This document shows, piece after piece, positions 1-54,062 of a DNA stretch of 64,000 bases (positions within the stretch are counted from its first letter, which is position 1; each line of letters begins with the position of its first letter). The notes beneath the pieces were generated by a model. It made no database searches. It was not told the origin of the DNA and saw only the letters and a program-made list of their open reading frames with translations. The stretch covers positions 58,118,108 to 58,182,107 of the forward strand of contig OX393577.1 in assembly GCA_947652605.1 (NCBI GenBank), read 5' to 3'. The stretch comes from Elmis aenea (Eukaryota; Arthropoda; Insecta; Coleoptera; Elmidae). Position numbers and translations under genes: made by a program.

Positions 1-2
1 GA

Positions 3-224
3 CGTACCTTGTTGCTGAAAGTTCCTAAGGACGCAATGAATTCCCGTAAAAGACGGCGCGGTAATTCGGACTTGCACTGTGATTATTTGAAAAGACAAAA
101 CAGACCAGCGAATCGTCGTCGAACAGATCCTGTTGTTGTCCTTTCGACTATTCTAGAAGCTATATTAAATGAACTTAGGGATATGCCCGATGTACAGCCA
201 TTTTTATTCCCTGTAAATTCTAAG
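3..224 (+). CDS. Taf1: TAF1 exon A (start of bromodomain 1)
   Basis: The reading frame is open from position 3 with no initiator, so this is the tail of an internal exon whose 5' end is outside the window. It encodes 74 residues, through the basic stretch and into bromodomain 1, ending at PVNSK. The donor is gtaagt at 225. A TTG at position 9 could look like a start codon, but it lies inside the conserved protein. Confidence 0.9.
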
Positions 225-3200
225 GTAAGTGAACAAATGTTTTGTTTATTTTCCAGTCGGAAGTGTCATAATGACCATTGTATGTAATATGGTGATGAAC
301 TCACAGCAATGTCTGATAATGAATAAATATCACTTGTTTGTGCAATGGTTGCCGACTTCAGTTTGTATAAATACCGGGTGATTCAGTTTGACTGTCGCAA
401 CCCCTATAACTTTTTAATTATTGAAAATAACCCCAGCAAACCTTATATTTTTGGAAACGGCGACAAATTCTCTATTAAATGATGTGCATTTGTTATCTCT
501 ACGATGACGTATGTCAAATCCGCGATAGGCAGCTGTTTTTTTTTTAAAATTACATAGTACACATTTTTTTGTTGATTCGGATAGAGAATTTAATTCTGAA
601 TCTGACCATGTATTAAAAAAGTATGCTTACATAAGAAATTTTTCGAGAAAAATCAGTTCAAAGTTCATTCAAATCATAGCAAACAGCTGATTTAACATAA
701 CAAAAAACGATCAAATCTTAAAAATTTTACTATAACTATCAATGGAAATGTATTAAAAATAAATTTTTAATAAAAATAAAAACAAATAATACAGGGGTTT
801 GGAGCAGTCCAATTTTTTAATCCGCTGCCGGCATCAAAATGCCTGCTCCAGCTCCGCTCCAGCTCCCCTCCAGCTCTGCTCCATGCTCCAAATATTGTTA
901 AAATTTAAAAAAAAAGTTTTTTGATTAAAAAAAATTGTTTTATCGGATATGTAGAAGTTGGTCAAAAATAACTATATTTGGCCCTAACAAACAGGAAATT
1001 ATGCAAAGAGGAGCATTGCAATCCTTGCAATAATGCGACGTTTCTTTTCTTTTATCATGCTTATTACAAACAACGCTTCTTCTAACTTTTTGTTTACTTC
1101 CTGCTTCTGTTGGAATTTTACTAAACTGTTAAATAAAATATAATAATTACCTTTGTATTTTAAAATAAAATCAACTATAAGCACAATAAACACGTTAGAA
1201 CTGAGACTGACTAATGCACTGATATGCACGCGAGTTTAAACGATTTTACACGAATCTATAGAGCCTAATAAACGTATTTTAACCTATCAAACGGAAGCGG
1301 ACGGTGTTCGTCGTCTAAATATAATAAGTTCGATAAAACACGGCCTTTGGCAGTTGGTCACAAAATTTTATTGCGGAAATATACGGTCTTCGGGCTGAAA
1401 GGGTTAAAAGAACAAATTATTGATCTTCAAAGGTTTAAAAAAAATTTAGAAAAATGTATTTTTTTTAAATAATAAAAAATGAAAATTTTGGACGTATCAA
1501 CTTCTGCCATAACACCACTCAAATAGCAATACTTTCTAAAATAGCTTTGTACATTTTTTTTTTGTGTTTCTGGTTATGTTCTTATTCCAAAAAGAAAATT
1601 AATGGAAGAAATGTATATTTCTTTAAATATATTTTTTTTAAAGTAAAAGATCATATTTTTCTGAGCGTAAATGCGCAGTACGAATCCATGGTTTATAAAA
1701 CCACGGGCTTACAACTATAATTGTTTTGAGATGTTAAACTCTAATTGCAATAATTTTCTTGCAGTTGGTGATTGATTATTACAATATTATACATCGACCA
1801 ATGGATTTACAAACAATAAGAGAAAATTTAAGGCAGAAAAAGTACCAAAGTCGAGAAGAATTCTTAGCAGATATAAATCAAATTGTTGAAAATTCTACTT
1901 TATATAACGGTCAGTAATAACAAAATAACAGTGAAAATAAACTCAAACACAAGTTTATTACAGGTGCGAAAAGTAGTTTAACAATAGCCTCCCAGAGAAT
2001 GTTAAATAAATGCATCGAAAGATTAGGAGATAAAGAAGAAAGACTTATGCGATTAGAAAAAGCGATCAATCCGCTCCTGGATGACAACGATCAAGTAGCG
2101 TTGACATTTATTTTGGACAACGTGGTCAATACTAAATTAAAAACGATGTCGGAGTCATGGCCATTTCTTAAACCAGTTAACAAGAAGCTTGTTAAAGATT
2201 ATTACAACATCATCAAGAGGCCAATGGATTTGGAGACCATATCGAAAAAAGTTGCAGGTAAATTTTTGGGGGAAGTTTGCAAATATGTGGCAAAATGTCT
2301 TATTAACACTCACAATTATACAAAACAAAAGAGCTGCAAGAAGCATTTAAAAGCAATCAAACTTTTGTTTCTTGCCAATTGAATTGTCTGATAACTTGTC
2401 TTTTGTTTTGAATTTATTGTTTTGTTTTTCAGCTCACAAATATCACAGCAGGCATGAATTTTTGGTGGATGTACAACAAATATTAGAAAACTGCATTTTA
2501 TATAACGGAAAAGATTCACCGTTTACGCATAAAGCAGAATCGTTGGTCAAGATTTGTAAAGCAACATTAGATGAGGTACTTGGCTTGAAAATTTTAGTGA
2601 CGATGATTTTAATGACTTTGTTTGCAGTACGATGAACATTTAACGCAATTAGAAAACAAAGTGTCTTTGGCCCAAGAAAGAGCTCTACAGGAAGACGATA
2701 ACACGTGGATGGGAGCCGATGAGGAAAATTATACAATTGCCGAACCTGATAGAATGGTGAGTCTTCTTTCAAGTTTCAATCACACATACAGGGTGATTCA
2801 AATTCGAGGGCGGCCATGGGGATCTCGCTTATTATAATAGCTAGAGTATAGGTTTAAATTTGGCAAAGTTGCTAAATTTTGTGTTCATTAATAATCCGAA
2901 GAGAAATTGGAAGTATCTCAAACGGTATCTGAGAAAATTAGGAAAAACCAGAAAATACGATTTTTGAAAATAGTTTATAACTTCTTTGGACTATAAAATA
3001 TTTCAAATGTGTTAAAACATTGCTAAAGCAACTTTTTAAGCCGCATCGAATAGTAATCACTAATTAAATCTAGGTCGATTCGTTTTTGTTTTATAATAAC
3101 CAACTTTATTTTTTCTTATGGGCGCAATTTTTGCTATTTACATAATCAAATCGCATTTATTTTTCTGAATTCATTGATGTATCACACATGGTATTTTAGT

Positions 3201-6200
3201 TCTTTATTCATTGTCAAATTTAAAAAAATGCATTTTAAACAACAACCCCTATAAATCAGGTAGGTCGGTCATTGTAGTTAATGTTGTTTCCATGACAACC
3301 AATCAACAAATTAAAAGTCTATTACTTGTCACATTAATAAATTCGTAAAAATGAACTTTAATAACGAAGAAAAACAAGATATGCGGCGAATTTTTTATTC
3401 ATTGAATAGGAATTATACATTGTCAAGTCAGCGATATGCAGAAACATATCTAGAAAGAAGACAACCCTCGCACACATATTTCTGTACGTTGGACAGATAC
3501 TTGGGGAAATATGGGATTTTTGCCAAACCCAGAAGATAGATAATATGGCAAAAGGGTTTCAGATTAAAATTTAAGAAAACATTTTTATTACAAACAGATC
3601 AGGAAAAAACAATATTTTTCTACGTTAAACAGAAACTTAAGTAAATTTGTTAAAAACATGTGATAAAGTATAACAAAAGTTAAAAGAACGGTATAAAAAA
3701 TTCGCAGCAAATCGCATTTTTCTTCATTATTAAAGTTCATTTTTACGAATTTATTAATGTGACAAGTAATAGGCTTTCAAAAGTTTCAGTTTGTTGATTG
3801 GTTGTCATGGAAACAACATAAAGTACAATGATCGGCCTACCTGATTTATCGTGGTTGTTGTTTAAAATGCATTTTTTCAAATTAGACAATGAAAGAAGAA
3901 GTAAAATACCATATGTGATACATCAAAGAATTCAGAAAAATAAATGCTACTTGATTATGTAAATAGCAAAAATTGTAGTCATAAGAAAAAATAAAGTTGG
4001 TTGTCATAAAACAAAAACGAAAGGATGTGGGAAAAATTTATGACCACGGTCTCATGCGGCTTAAAAAGTTGCTTGGGCAATGTTTTTATATATTTAAAAT
4101 AATTCAAACTCCAAAGGAGTTAAAGACAATTTTCAAAAATCGAATTTTCCGGTTTTTCCTAAATTTTTTGAATACCGTTTGACATATTTCCAATTTCTCA
4201 TCAGATTATTATTGAGTACGAAATTTAGCAACTCTACCAAATTTAAACCTATACTCTAGCTATTATAGTAAGCGAGATCGCTATGATCGCCCTCGAATTT
4301 AAATCACCCTGTACTGTGTCTGCTACGACTAACTCTTTTACAGCATAAAGTGTTCATAAACTCGTTAATCCTGTTAATTTTGAATATGTATGTAGGTAAA
4401 TGGTGATTTTTAACTTTTGTTTATAAAATTCTTTTTTATCTTTTGTAACAGGGGAACTTTTATTAGACGTAAAATGCATCTTTGTTAAGGCCTGCTTCAT
4501 TCTCGAAAATTAAAAATTAGCTAAAAATGATTTTTAAGTTGAGCAAACTAAACCCCAAATATGAATTTGTAACACTTCTTGTAGGACATATTTATTTATC
4601 ATATTTTTGTTGTTACAGAGTCAAACAGGTTCTCCTGATAATCCATATGCAAAAGGAATGTTGGAAGATTATGATTACGTAGATGTGGAAGGAGGATTAT
4701 CAGGAAGTTACATGTCTACCAGTCCACCGTCGAAGATGCGCAGAGGTCGTGGAAGACCCAAGAAGAAGACAGTAGCTACTCTCGAAGAAGGTTCGTTTTA
4801 ATTTTCCAAAAGCAACACTTGGAAGATTTTTTAAAAATTAAATAATTGTGGAATTTTGTAGATTTGCAGTTCTCCAGTGAAGAAGAGTTGGATGAAGTTC
4901 CTCTTCACGAATTTGAAGATAGCAAAGGAGGCATTTTAATATCTGCCGAAATACCTGAAGAACCTGGTGCTGACGATGACAGCCAACAAGTCGCTGAAGC
5001 AATGGTTCAGCTCGGTACAATGGGATATTACCACCACACCGAAGGAGATCCAAACGCATCTTTAATATTTAAAGGTAGGTGTTTAATTGTTATCGTACTA
5101 GCTTAACACTCCTATTGTGCTCTATTTTTTTGTTACACTTATCGTGTTTGGGTCAAGTTAAACCTAAATTGAAAAATTATTTATAAATATATACATTTCT
5201 TGCTGTTAATATTTTAAATAAATGAAAAAAAATTTTTTTATAAAACTTATCAGAAGGTAAACTTATGTTGCTTATTAATTTCTTAGTTTAGTAAGGTTGT
5301 GCAGTACCTCCACAGTTAAAATAATGTATTGTGACAAATTTTTGCAAATCAAGTAATAATGAAACACGTGTATTTTGCATAAATATTTACAACATTTGAA
5401 GCAACTAATATTTGTTCTGTTGTCTTTAAAACAGGGATAAAAGTTCTCTTTTGTTTTTTGCTTCTGTTTATTTATGACTTGCAATTGTTGAACTATTTTG
5501 TTAGCATTTTACATTGACGTATGTGTTTTTTCCCTATTTATTAAGAAATGTTCTGTATTCTATAAAATTTGCCATTCTGGATCTTGCCAGCAGAGTAGGA
5601 ACACATACAGTGTGTCCAAACGGTATGGAATATGCTATATATCTCAGTATATATCCACTTTAGGGAAAATTGTTTTGAATAAAGTTGTTTGTTACTCAGT
5701 TTTCCACCATAAGACAAAATTATTTTTTTTTCTAATAACAAAAGCGCAATGAAAAACAATTGAATTTTTTTAAATGTTAAGGTACCCCTATATTATACTC
5801 ATTTGCTAGAGAATTTTTTTCTCTTTTCAATGATGCAAAACTTTAGTACCATTACTTAAGCAAGTTTTTGAGGAAAACGCAAAAATTATTTTAATTGATT
5901 AGTATTTATTTCTAACAAAAACATCATAACTAATTTTTTTTATGAAATCTGTGTTCAAACTGTGAACTGTTACGGCTTGGCAATGATAAACTCGGTTTTT
6001 AAAGCCGTTTATAACATTCCCAACCATTTCAGGTGTAATTTCTCTAATACGATCTTTTACATTTTCAATATTTTCCGGCCTCTTAGCATAAACTTAATTT
6101 TTAAGGTGACCCCATCATTGAAAAGAGAAAAAAAATCTATCAAATGAGTATAATATAGGGGTTTTGCGCTTTGTTATTCGAAAAAGAAAAAAAAAATGTC

Positions 6201-7058
6201 TTATGGTGGAACACTAAGTACCAAACCACTCTTATCCAAAACATTTTTCCCTAAAGTGGATATTTACTGAGATATATAGCATATTCCATATCTTTTGGAC
6301 ACACTGTATATTCCCCCTTAAGTTATATTATAATATAAAATCATTGTAGCCGTTTTGTCATCTCTATTACTCAGTATCATTATTATACATTATACTCATT
6401 AGTGTCACATTTTTGGGGCATATGAATCTACATTCGACATACAAAATTATAGATTGGAAAGCCCCTATTTGAGAACCATAACTGTCCTCATAAACGGTAA
6501 AAAAAGTTAAAGGCAACTTAAGTTCTTAGAGGTTTTGACCCAGAGTTGTTTTGTTCCATATCACGTGTAGATCATTTTGAGAAAATCAACTTTAAAAGTT
6601 ATATAAAATTGCAATTCATTAATAGATTTTTTGATATGGAACAAAGAACTTTGTTATTACCCAACGAATTCAAATTTGGGTTTGTTGAAGAATATGGAAC
6701 ACTAAATATAATCTTTATACTGATAAGTCAATTTACCACAAAATGGTATATGGAACAAAGTAACTCGCAGACGACGAATGGTAAACTCATTTTATTTAAT
6801 TTTTTAGAGGAGAGCTTGGATGTTGATCCCAATTACGACCCATCAGATTTTCTCATGTCGGGATTGCCTCTGCGCAAAACCGAAGGTATTAAACACGAAG
6901 AAATGTCAGTCGATGGACATAACATGAGTGGGATGAAAATTCACGATGATTTAGCAGTAAGTGAAAGTGATGACGAAGGTGTCCACGCCTCAACGTCTGG
7001 CATGGCTCAACCAATTCCAGATGAAGAAGATGCTGGTGATGGCGATTTATGGTTTTAA
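3..7058 (+). CDS. Taf1: TAF1 (TFIID subunit 1), 3' part of gene, eight coding exons
   Basis: TAF1 is the largest TFIID subunit. It scaffolds the complex at promoters and reads acetylated histones through two bromodomains. Exons inferred from GT-AG sites and phase: 3-224 (continues upstream), 1765-1909, 1964-2257, 2433-2575, 2628-2756, 4619-4790, 4862-5074 and 6808-7058. They sum to 1569 nt, giving 522 residues and a TAA. The start of the visible protein holds the basic KRRRG stretch and the HCDYLKR motif that precede the bromodomains in TAF1. Bromodomain 1 covers about residues 42-148 and bromodomain 2 about 165-275; each keeps the PVNxK, DYYNII, RPMDL and NG motifs. The linker [10 protein letters not shown] and the YDEHLTQLE that follows bromodomain 2 are TAF1 signatures. 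An AT-hook and an acidic tail ending in DGDLWF follow. The N-terminal kinase-like, HAT and zinc-knuckle regions lie outside the window. Identity is very secure; exon ends are inferred without transcripts. Confidence 0.95.
373..681. repeat. Dispersed repeat R1, copy 1 (accgggtgattcagtttgac...)
   Basis: About 309 bp matching 22369-22681 almost base for base, starting accgggtgattcagtttgac and ending near aatcatagca. The other copy continues directly into a LINE tail, whereas this one continues into unrelated sequence. No transposase is visible, so the class is unknown. Confidence 0.8.
792..1460 (+). mobile_element. GGAGC-type hAT MITE, interrupted and 3'-incomplete copy
   Basis: Starts caggggtttggagcag like the complete copies at 30422-30829 and 54963-55355, with GCTCC/GGAGC motifs. 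Similarity runs to about 994 (gccctaacaaaca) and resumes near 1409-1460 (aattattgatcttcaa). The 414 bp between is foreign to the family. The second terminal repeat is missing. Confidence 0.7.
1765..1909 (+). CDS. Taf1: TAF1 exon B (bromodomain 1, acetyl-lysine pocket)
   Basis: Preceded by a ttcttgcag acceptor and begins in phase 0 with LVIDYYNII. It carries RPMDL, the EEF helix and the conserved Asn of LYNG that contacts acetyl-lysine. It ends one base into the Gly codon, before gtcagt. Confidence 0.92.
1964..2257 (+). CDS. Taf1: TAF1 exon C (end of bromodomain 1, start of bromodomain 2)
   Basis: The acceptor is ttattacag. The first two bases complete the Gly codon. It encodes the last helix of bromodomain 1, the LEKAINPLL linker, and bromodomain 2 up to [13 protein letters not shown]. 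The exon ends one base into an Ala codon before gtaaat. Phase agrees with both neighbours. Confidence 0.93.
2433..2575 (+). CDS. Taf1: TAF1 exon D (bromodomain 2, second half)
   Basis: The acceptor is gtttttcag. It starts with ct, completing Ala, then [13 protein letters not shown] and the acetyl-lysine Asn in LYNG. It ends in phase 0 at TLDE before gtactt. The next intron is only 52 bp. Confidence 0.92.
2628..2756 (+). CDS. Taf1: TAF1 exon E (post-bromodomain helix)
   Basis: The acceptor is gtttgcag. It is 43 codons in phase 0, starting YDEHLTQLE, a signature that directly follows bromodomain 2 in TAF1 proteins, and it ends before gtgagt. The following 1862-bp intron holds the large foldback transposon at 2789-4311. 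Confidence 0.92.
2789..4311. mobile_element. TA-flanked Tc1/mariner-like foldback element, long inverted arms
   Basis: Bounded by TA at 2787-2788 and 4312-4313. It starts cagggtgattcaaattcgag and ends with the imperfect complement ctcgaatttaaatcaccctg. The arms pair over roughly 550-600 bp each; the loop is about 3411-3690. The TA duplication and transposase remnant (3351-3539) place it in the IS630/Tc1/mariner group. A related copy lies at about 19772-20833. Confidence 0.85.
3351..3539 (+). pseudogene. Transposase N-terminal helix-turn-helix remnant (DUF4817-like)
   Basis: Open frame of 62 residues. It begins [15 protein letters not shown] and has a [13 protein letters not shown] segment, then a short run resembling the RLxxxG part of the helix-turn-helix domain at the N-terminus of DUF4817-type mariner transposases. 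It stops after about 60 residues with no catalytic domain. The opposite arm carries a second start on the minus strand (ATG at 3740-3738) with the same first residues, MNFNNEEK, in head-to-head arrangement. Confidence 0.7.
4619..4790 (+). CDS. Taf1: TAF1 exon F (AT-hook exon)
   Basis: The acceptor is gttgttacag. It is 172 nt, phase 0 in and phase 1 out. Near residues 353-361 of the visible protein it encodes RGRGRPKKK, a canonical AT-hook (GRP core flanked by basic residues), within a Ser/Gly/Asp-rich linker. Drosophila TAF1 is known to include AT-hook sequence in alternatively spliced C-terminal exons. Here the exon is not a multiple of 3, so simple skipping would shift the frame. Confidence 0.85.
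4862..5074 (+). CDS. Taf1: TAF1 exon G (acidic, symmetric cassette-type exon)
   Basis: The acceptor is gaattttgtag and the donor gtaggt. It is 213 nt (71 x 3) with phase 1 at both ends, so it can be left out without a frame change. It encodes an acidic segment with [14 protein letters not shown] and a run containing [12 protein letters not shown]. The length and phase make it a plausible alternative exon; no expression evidence is available here. Confidence 0.85.
5075..6807 (+). other. TAF1 intron G with mariner-type MITE
   Basis: Phase-1 intron of 1733 bp containing the element at 5608-6306. The remaining flanks are AT-rich without detectable genes. Confidence 0.85.
5608..6306. mobile_element. 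TGTGTCC-type mariner MITE, copy 1
   Basis: TA on both sides (5606-5607, 6307-6308). The ends read cagtgtgtccaaacggtatg and the complement of ttttggacacactg. The inverted arms are about 200 bp or more. Between them, on the minus strand near 5980-6110, lies a degenerate transposase C-terminus readable as [25 protein letters not shown], then FKNRVYHCQ. This copy is 699 bp against 758 bp for the other two. Confidence 0.87.
6808..7058 (+). CDS. Taf1: TAF1 terminal coding exon
   Basis: The acceptor is aattttttag. Two bases complete a Glu codon, then 82 codons and TAA. It encodes [13 protein letters not shown], typical of the end of insect and vertebrate TAF1, followed by an acidic tail ending DGDLWF. 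The longer open frame running upstream to 6546 is intron read-through, not protein. Confidence 0.92.
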
Positions 7059-7370
7059 GTCATGTTTATTTTTTTTAAATTATGTTTTTTTGTTATCAGT
7101 AATTGTATAAATATTTGATGTTTTGTACATATAGATCCTAGGAATTGATAGATTTTATCTAAAGTTTAATTTTTTATTTCGTAAAAATATTTTTAATTGT
7201 ACTTTCATTTAATTTAATTTGAACAGTAGCACTTAATTGTATTTAATGTATCTAGATTGAAAAATATCTTACTATACTATAGTTTTGCAACAAAACACTG
7301 TCTATGGAAAAAATAAATGTGTACAGATTTTAATGTATGATGCCAATAAATACCTAGAATTTTTCCATTC
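7059..7370 (+). terminator. TAF1 3' UTR with two polyadenylation signals
   Basis: AT-rich sequence after the TAA. AATAAA hexamers occur at 7312-7317 and 7345-7350, each followed by T/GT-rich sequence. The 3' end of the mRNA is expected near 7330-7370. The exact cleavage site is not visible. Confidence 0.65.
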
Positions 7371-8558
7371 TTATTTGTTTTATTTGTCTATATTTTAATT
7401 AAAATCTTCCATATTCATCTTGCGCCAGATTCAAATTTTGGCGCGGAAATCCACGTGTTAGGGCCAGACGTCACAAACTATCCCATGCAACTCATGTGTT
7501 CCTGATACTTTAAATCAAATTCTCGGACTAAAATAATAACACCGCAAAAGTCGGCCGTGACGTCATAAAAGATCTCTTCACACTTCTATGATCCTGATAC
7601 TTCAACCACATTTCTACCTTCGACTGCTACATCGCACGTATCATTTCAATTTTTGAATCTTAATGCCAAAAATTGAACAAAAGTATTAGGATCACAGAAG
7701 TTGCAGGAGGTTGTTTGTGACGTTACATGGCGAACTGGCACCCTGGTGGTGAATAGCCAAACTATTTTGTCTTTACAGTTTTCTGCAATTTTTGATTAAC
7801 TTTTACAGTTTTCTTGTTATTGGTTTTGTTCTTACACATTTTATGCGTTGAGTGTTGCATATGATGAAATATTGTAATGTTTTTAATTATATCAATAACG
7901 AGTGTAAAGACAACAATTTCTCTTCCCATTTATTTTCATCAGCTAAATTTCGGACGCAAAGGCTTGTCTAATCTAAATAAATAACAACACCATACATCAC
8001 AAAATAATTTAATAATAAACTTAATTGAGAACATAATAGTTACAACTGATATTTTCTTATACCTCAAAACGTTATATGAATATTTCCAAGACGATTCAAC
8101 TAAATTCGGTTCAGACGTGATGTAACAATTAATTACCTATTTGATGTTATCACTATTGTTTACCAAAATTAATAAACAAAATGAACCGAATCAATTGAAT
8201 ATTCCTGAATCATTTAACTTATGCATACCTGAGTCCAATACAAAATAAAGTGTTCAGAATGTTAAAACAGGCACAGATAGATACAAAACAGAATTGGTTA
8301 AATCCGATTTACATGCACATTCAAATATAAAATGTGGGGCACAAGTTTTACAAAAATATACATAATGACATGTACATGAAATTGCAAAATAATATGATTA
8401 AGTTGTGCGGGAACTATTTCAAAAGAACTAGATTCCCTCGGCTCCCACTTCTGGTGTTTTACTACTCACAATAAGTAAATCCATGCCCATTTCATTGCCG
8501 AACATAGCAACCCAATTAATGAATGACTATCACGGTACCGTAGCAAATATTAACTACT
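7371..8558. other. Intergenic region between convergent TAF1 and kinase genes, part 1
   Basis: Holds one imperfect inverted repeat (about 7459-7735) and otherwise AT-rich sequence with no ORF of interest. It forms part of about 3.1 kb between the two 3' ends. Confidence 0.6.
7459..7735. repeat. Imperfect foldback repeat (gacgtcacaaac arms)
   Basis: The left arm gccagacgtcacaaac and downstream ttcctgatactt pair with the right arm agtattaggatcacag and gtttgtgacgtta. A third half-copy (gtgacgtcataaaag, cctgatacttcaac) sits between at about 7556-7602. MITE-like; no target duplication identified. Confidence 0.55.
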
Positions 8559-8566
8559 GACTAAAA

Positions 8567-9402
8567 CAGTGGTGCGCAAATTACATGTCACGTTCAAATT
8601 TTAAGGGTTTTACGAAAGGCAAGTGTATGCCTACAACAAATATTTCACTACCGATCAGCTCCTATGAATGCCTTTAAAGGGGCTTATCTCTAATACTTTG
8701 TTAAAAAAAAAGTACTACCTTTTATGTTGACAAATTAGTTTTATGTATTTTGTGCATTAAAACTGCAGTTTTTTAAGCTAAAAATCTAATTAATGGTGAT
8801 TTAAAATAATTTAGTATTAAAACTGCAACACTGAAACAAATCTAATCAGGAAAAATTTTGGTACAAATCAAATCGCATTAATATTTGTAATATTTTACCT
8901 GAGCTGTTATCATGGGCGTACGCAGAAAATTTTCCAGAGGGGGGCAAAGCACAGAGACAAATAATAATATGGATAATTTTATAATTTTTTCAATTTGTTT
9001 TTACAAGTACTTTCACATATTTCATTTTTACTTGATTCCAGGGGAGCAAGTGCCCCGTTTGTCCCCCCCCTTGCCGACGCCCATGGCAGTAATATTAAAC
9101 AAAAGAAATATGAAGCTATAACTGTAACTAAAAAAAATCATCCTTTGATTTAGTTCAGTTGTAAGGCAATATCTGACTAGACCAATAATGAAATAAGAAC
9201 ATTACAAACTTTTTCCCTTAACAATTTTCTTTGGATAGATATTACGTTTACTGTTGCACACATATTGGGCTAAAAATTTAGGAACACATTTTGTTTTACA
9301 AAATTTCTTAGGATCTCTTAACTGCAAGACGCGTTTACCACTTCTTGTGATTCACATGAAGCTGCATCAAAATTGTATTAAAAAATTGTTTGCGCACCAC
9401 TG
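8567..9402. mobile_element. hAT-type non-autonomous element with 8-bp target duplication
   Basis: The termini cagtggtgcgcaaa and tttgcgcaccactg are a perfect 14-bp inverted pair. The flanks gactaaaa (8559-8566) and gactaaat (9403-9410) agree at 7 of 8 positions. It is 836 bp with no transposase. A smaller element lies inside at about 8914-9081. Confidence 0.82.
8914..9081. mobile_element. Small nested MITE-like element (ggcgtacgcag ends)
   Basis: The ends ggcgtacgcag and the complement of ttgccgacgcc form an imperfect inverted pair, and atg flanks both sides. The G-rich and C-rich tracts inside each end (agaggggggc; gtcccccccc) also pair. It sits inside the hAT element at 8567-9402. Class uncertain. 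Confidence 0.5.
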
Positions 9403-9410
9403 GACTAAAT

Positions 9411-10484
9411 GATAGACCAATTACGATGTATCAACTATACATTTTCTAGAATCATACAACTAAATCACTTTATAAATTTTACAACTGAATATAAAACATG
9501 TAAAACGGGAACTAACTTCATTAGACTTGAAATACTACAAATAATGAAGCTAAGAAATAAAATGTTTGTTACAATGTTACAATCAATTAAATACGCGCAA
9601 CATTTTTTTTTTCTTTTCGAAAATTAATTTATAACATAACTTATACAAAAACAATACTAACTTTTACTTTAAGTTAGAATTTACAAAGTCTAAAATTAAC
9701 AATCTTAGTACAAATAAACTCATAATATTTGTCAGATTGAATATTGAAGTAACCGTTGTTTCTCTTAAAAATGTTAAAACAATACTTTCATTGCTTTATC
9801 AACAAAAGTTTCTTCAATTAATTGGTTTAATTAAAAATAACGCAAAATATATTCTTCGTTTACAAATATTAACAAACTTACAAAATTAAAAACAAACTGA
9901 AATTTAACTTTTAATAAAATACTGAATCAATTGCCAATTACATTACGATTATTTGTGTTAAAGTCGTAATTCATGAATATCTGTAAACTTAAGGGTGTCT
10001 TTTTCAAATCAATTCAATAATAAAAATATTTTTTATGGCTGTAAAAATTTATTGGAAATAACGAGTTGAAACAACATAAATATTTTTTCTGGTCAAAGTA
10101 TTATGACTTTTGTTTTGTACTCGCATTAAATTAAATATTAAAGTTCAACATGGTAAAGGTGCAAAAGATGAAACTGCATAGTATAAAATTATTACGATAG
10201 ATAAAACACGTATAATATATAATTTAACTAGACATGTCTAATATAATTTGAATATATTACATAATAATTTTTTGGTATTTAATGGTTTGTTTATGTTATG
10301 TACGCATCTTAGGAAGTGCACTTAAAATGTCATTCATTTGAAACTAATAGAAACAGTAACCATTTCACAACATGTATAAACATTAGATAACTGATAAATC
10401 ATTTCTTCCTTATCACAATCGATTTTCGTTCATAATCAGGTTTTATGAAAAAATATGAAATTTTATTATATAAATATATTAAGT
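9411..10484 (-). other. Intergenic part 2 and probable kinase 3' UTR
   Basis: AT-rich (A/T runs). Minus-strand AATAAA complements are seen at 10462-10467 (only about 18 nt past the stop) and 10048-10053. The latter would give a 3' UTR of roughly 440 nt and is the more natural site. No genes are visible. Confidence 0.4.
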
Positions 10485-54054
<43,570 letters not shown>

Positions 54055-54062
54055 CATTCCTT

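Larger units (their letters stand above)
225..1764 (+). other. TAF1 intron A with repeat insertions
   Basis: GT-AG intron of 1540 bp, phase 0. It holds the dispersed repeat copy at 373-681 and the interrupted GGAGC-type MITE at 792-1460. The rest is AT-rich with no further coding signal. Confidence 0.85.
2757..4618 (+). other. TAF1 intron E, mostly transposon
   Basis: Phase-0 intron of 1862 bp, of which 1523 bp is the foldback element at 2789-4311. That element begins only 32 bp after the donor. About 300 bp of AT-rich sequence separates it from the next acceptor. Confidence 0.85.

Noticed and set aside
3351..3539. Independent small host gene in a TAF1 intron
   Set aside because: It lies in a foldback transposon and resembles the helix-turn-helix start of a transposase; a second head-to-head copy is in the other arm.
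6546..7058. 170-residue open frame covering the last TAF1 exon
   Set aside because: Residues before 6808 are intron read-through; the conserved protein starts after the acceptor at 6807, and splice phase requires it.
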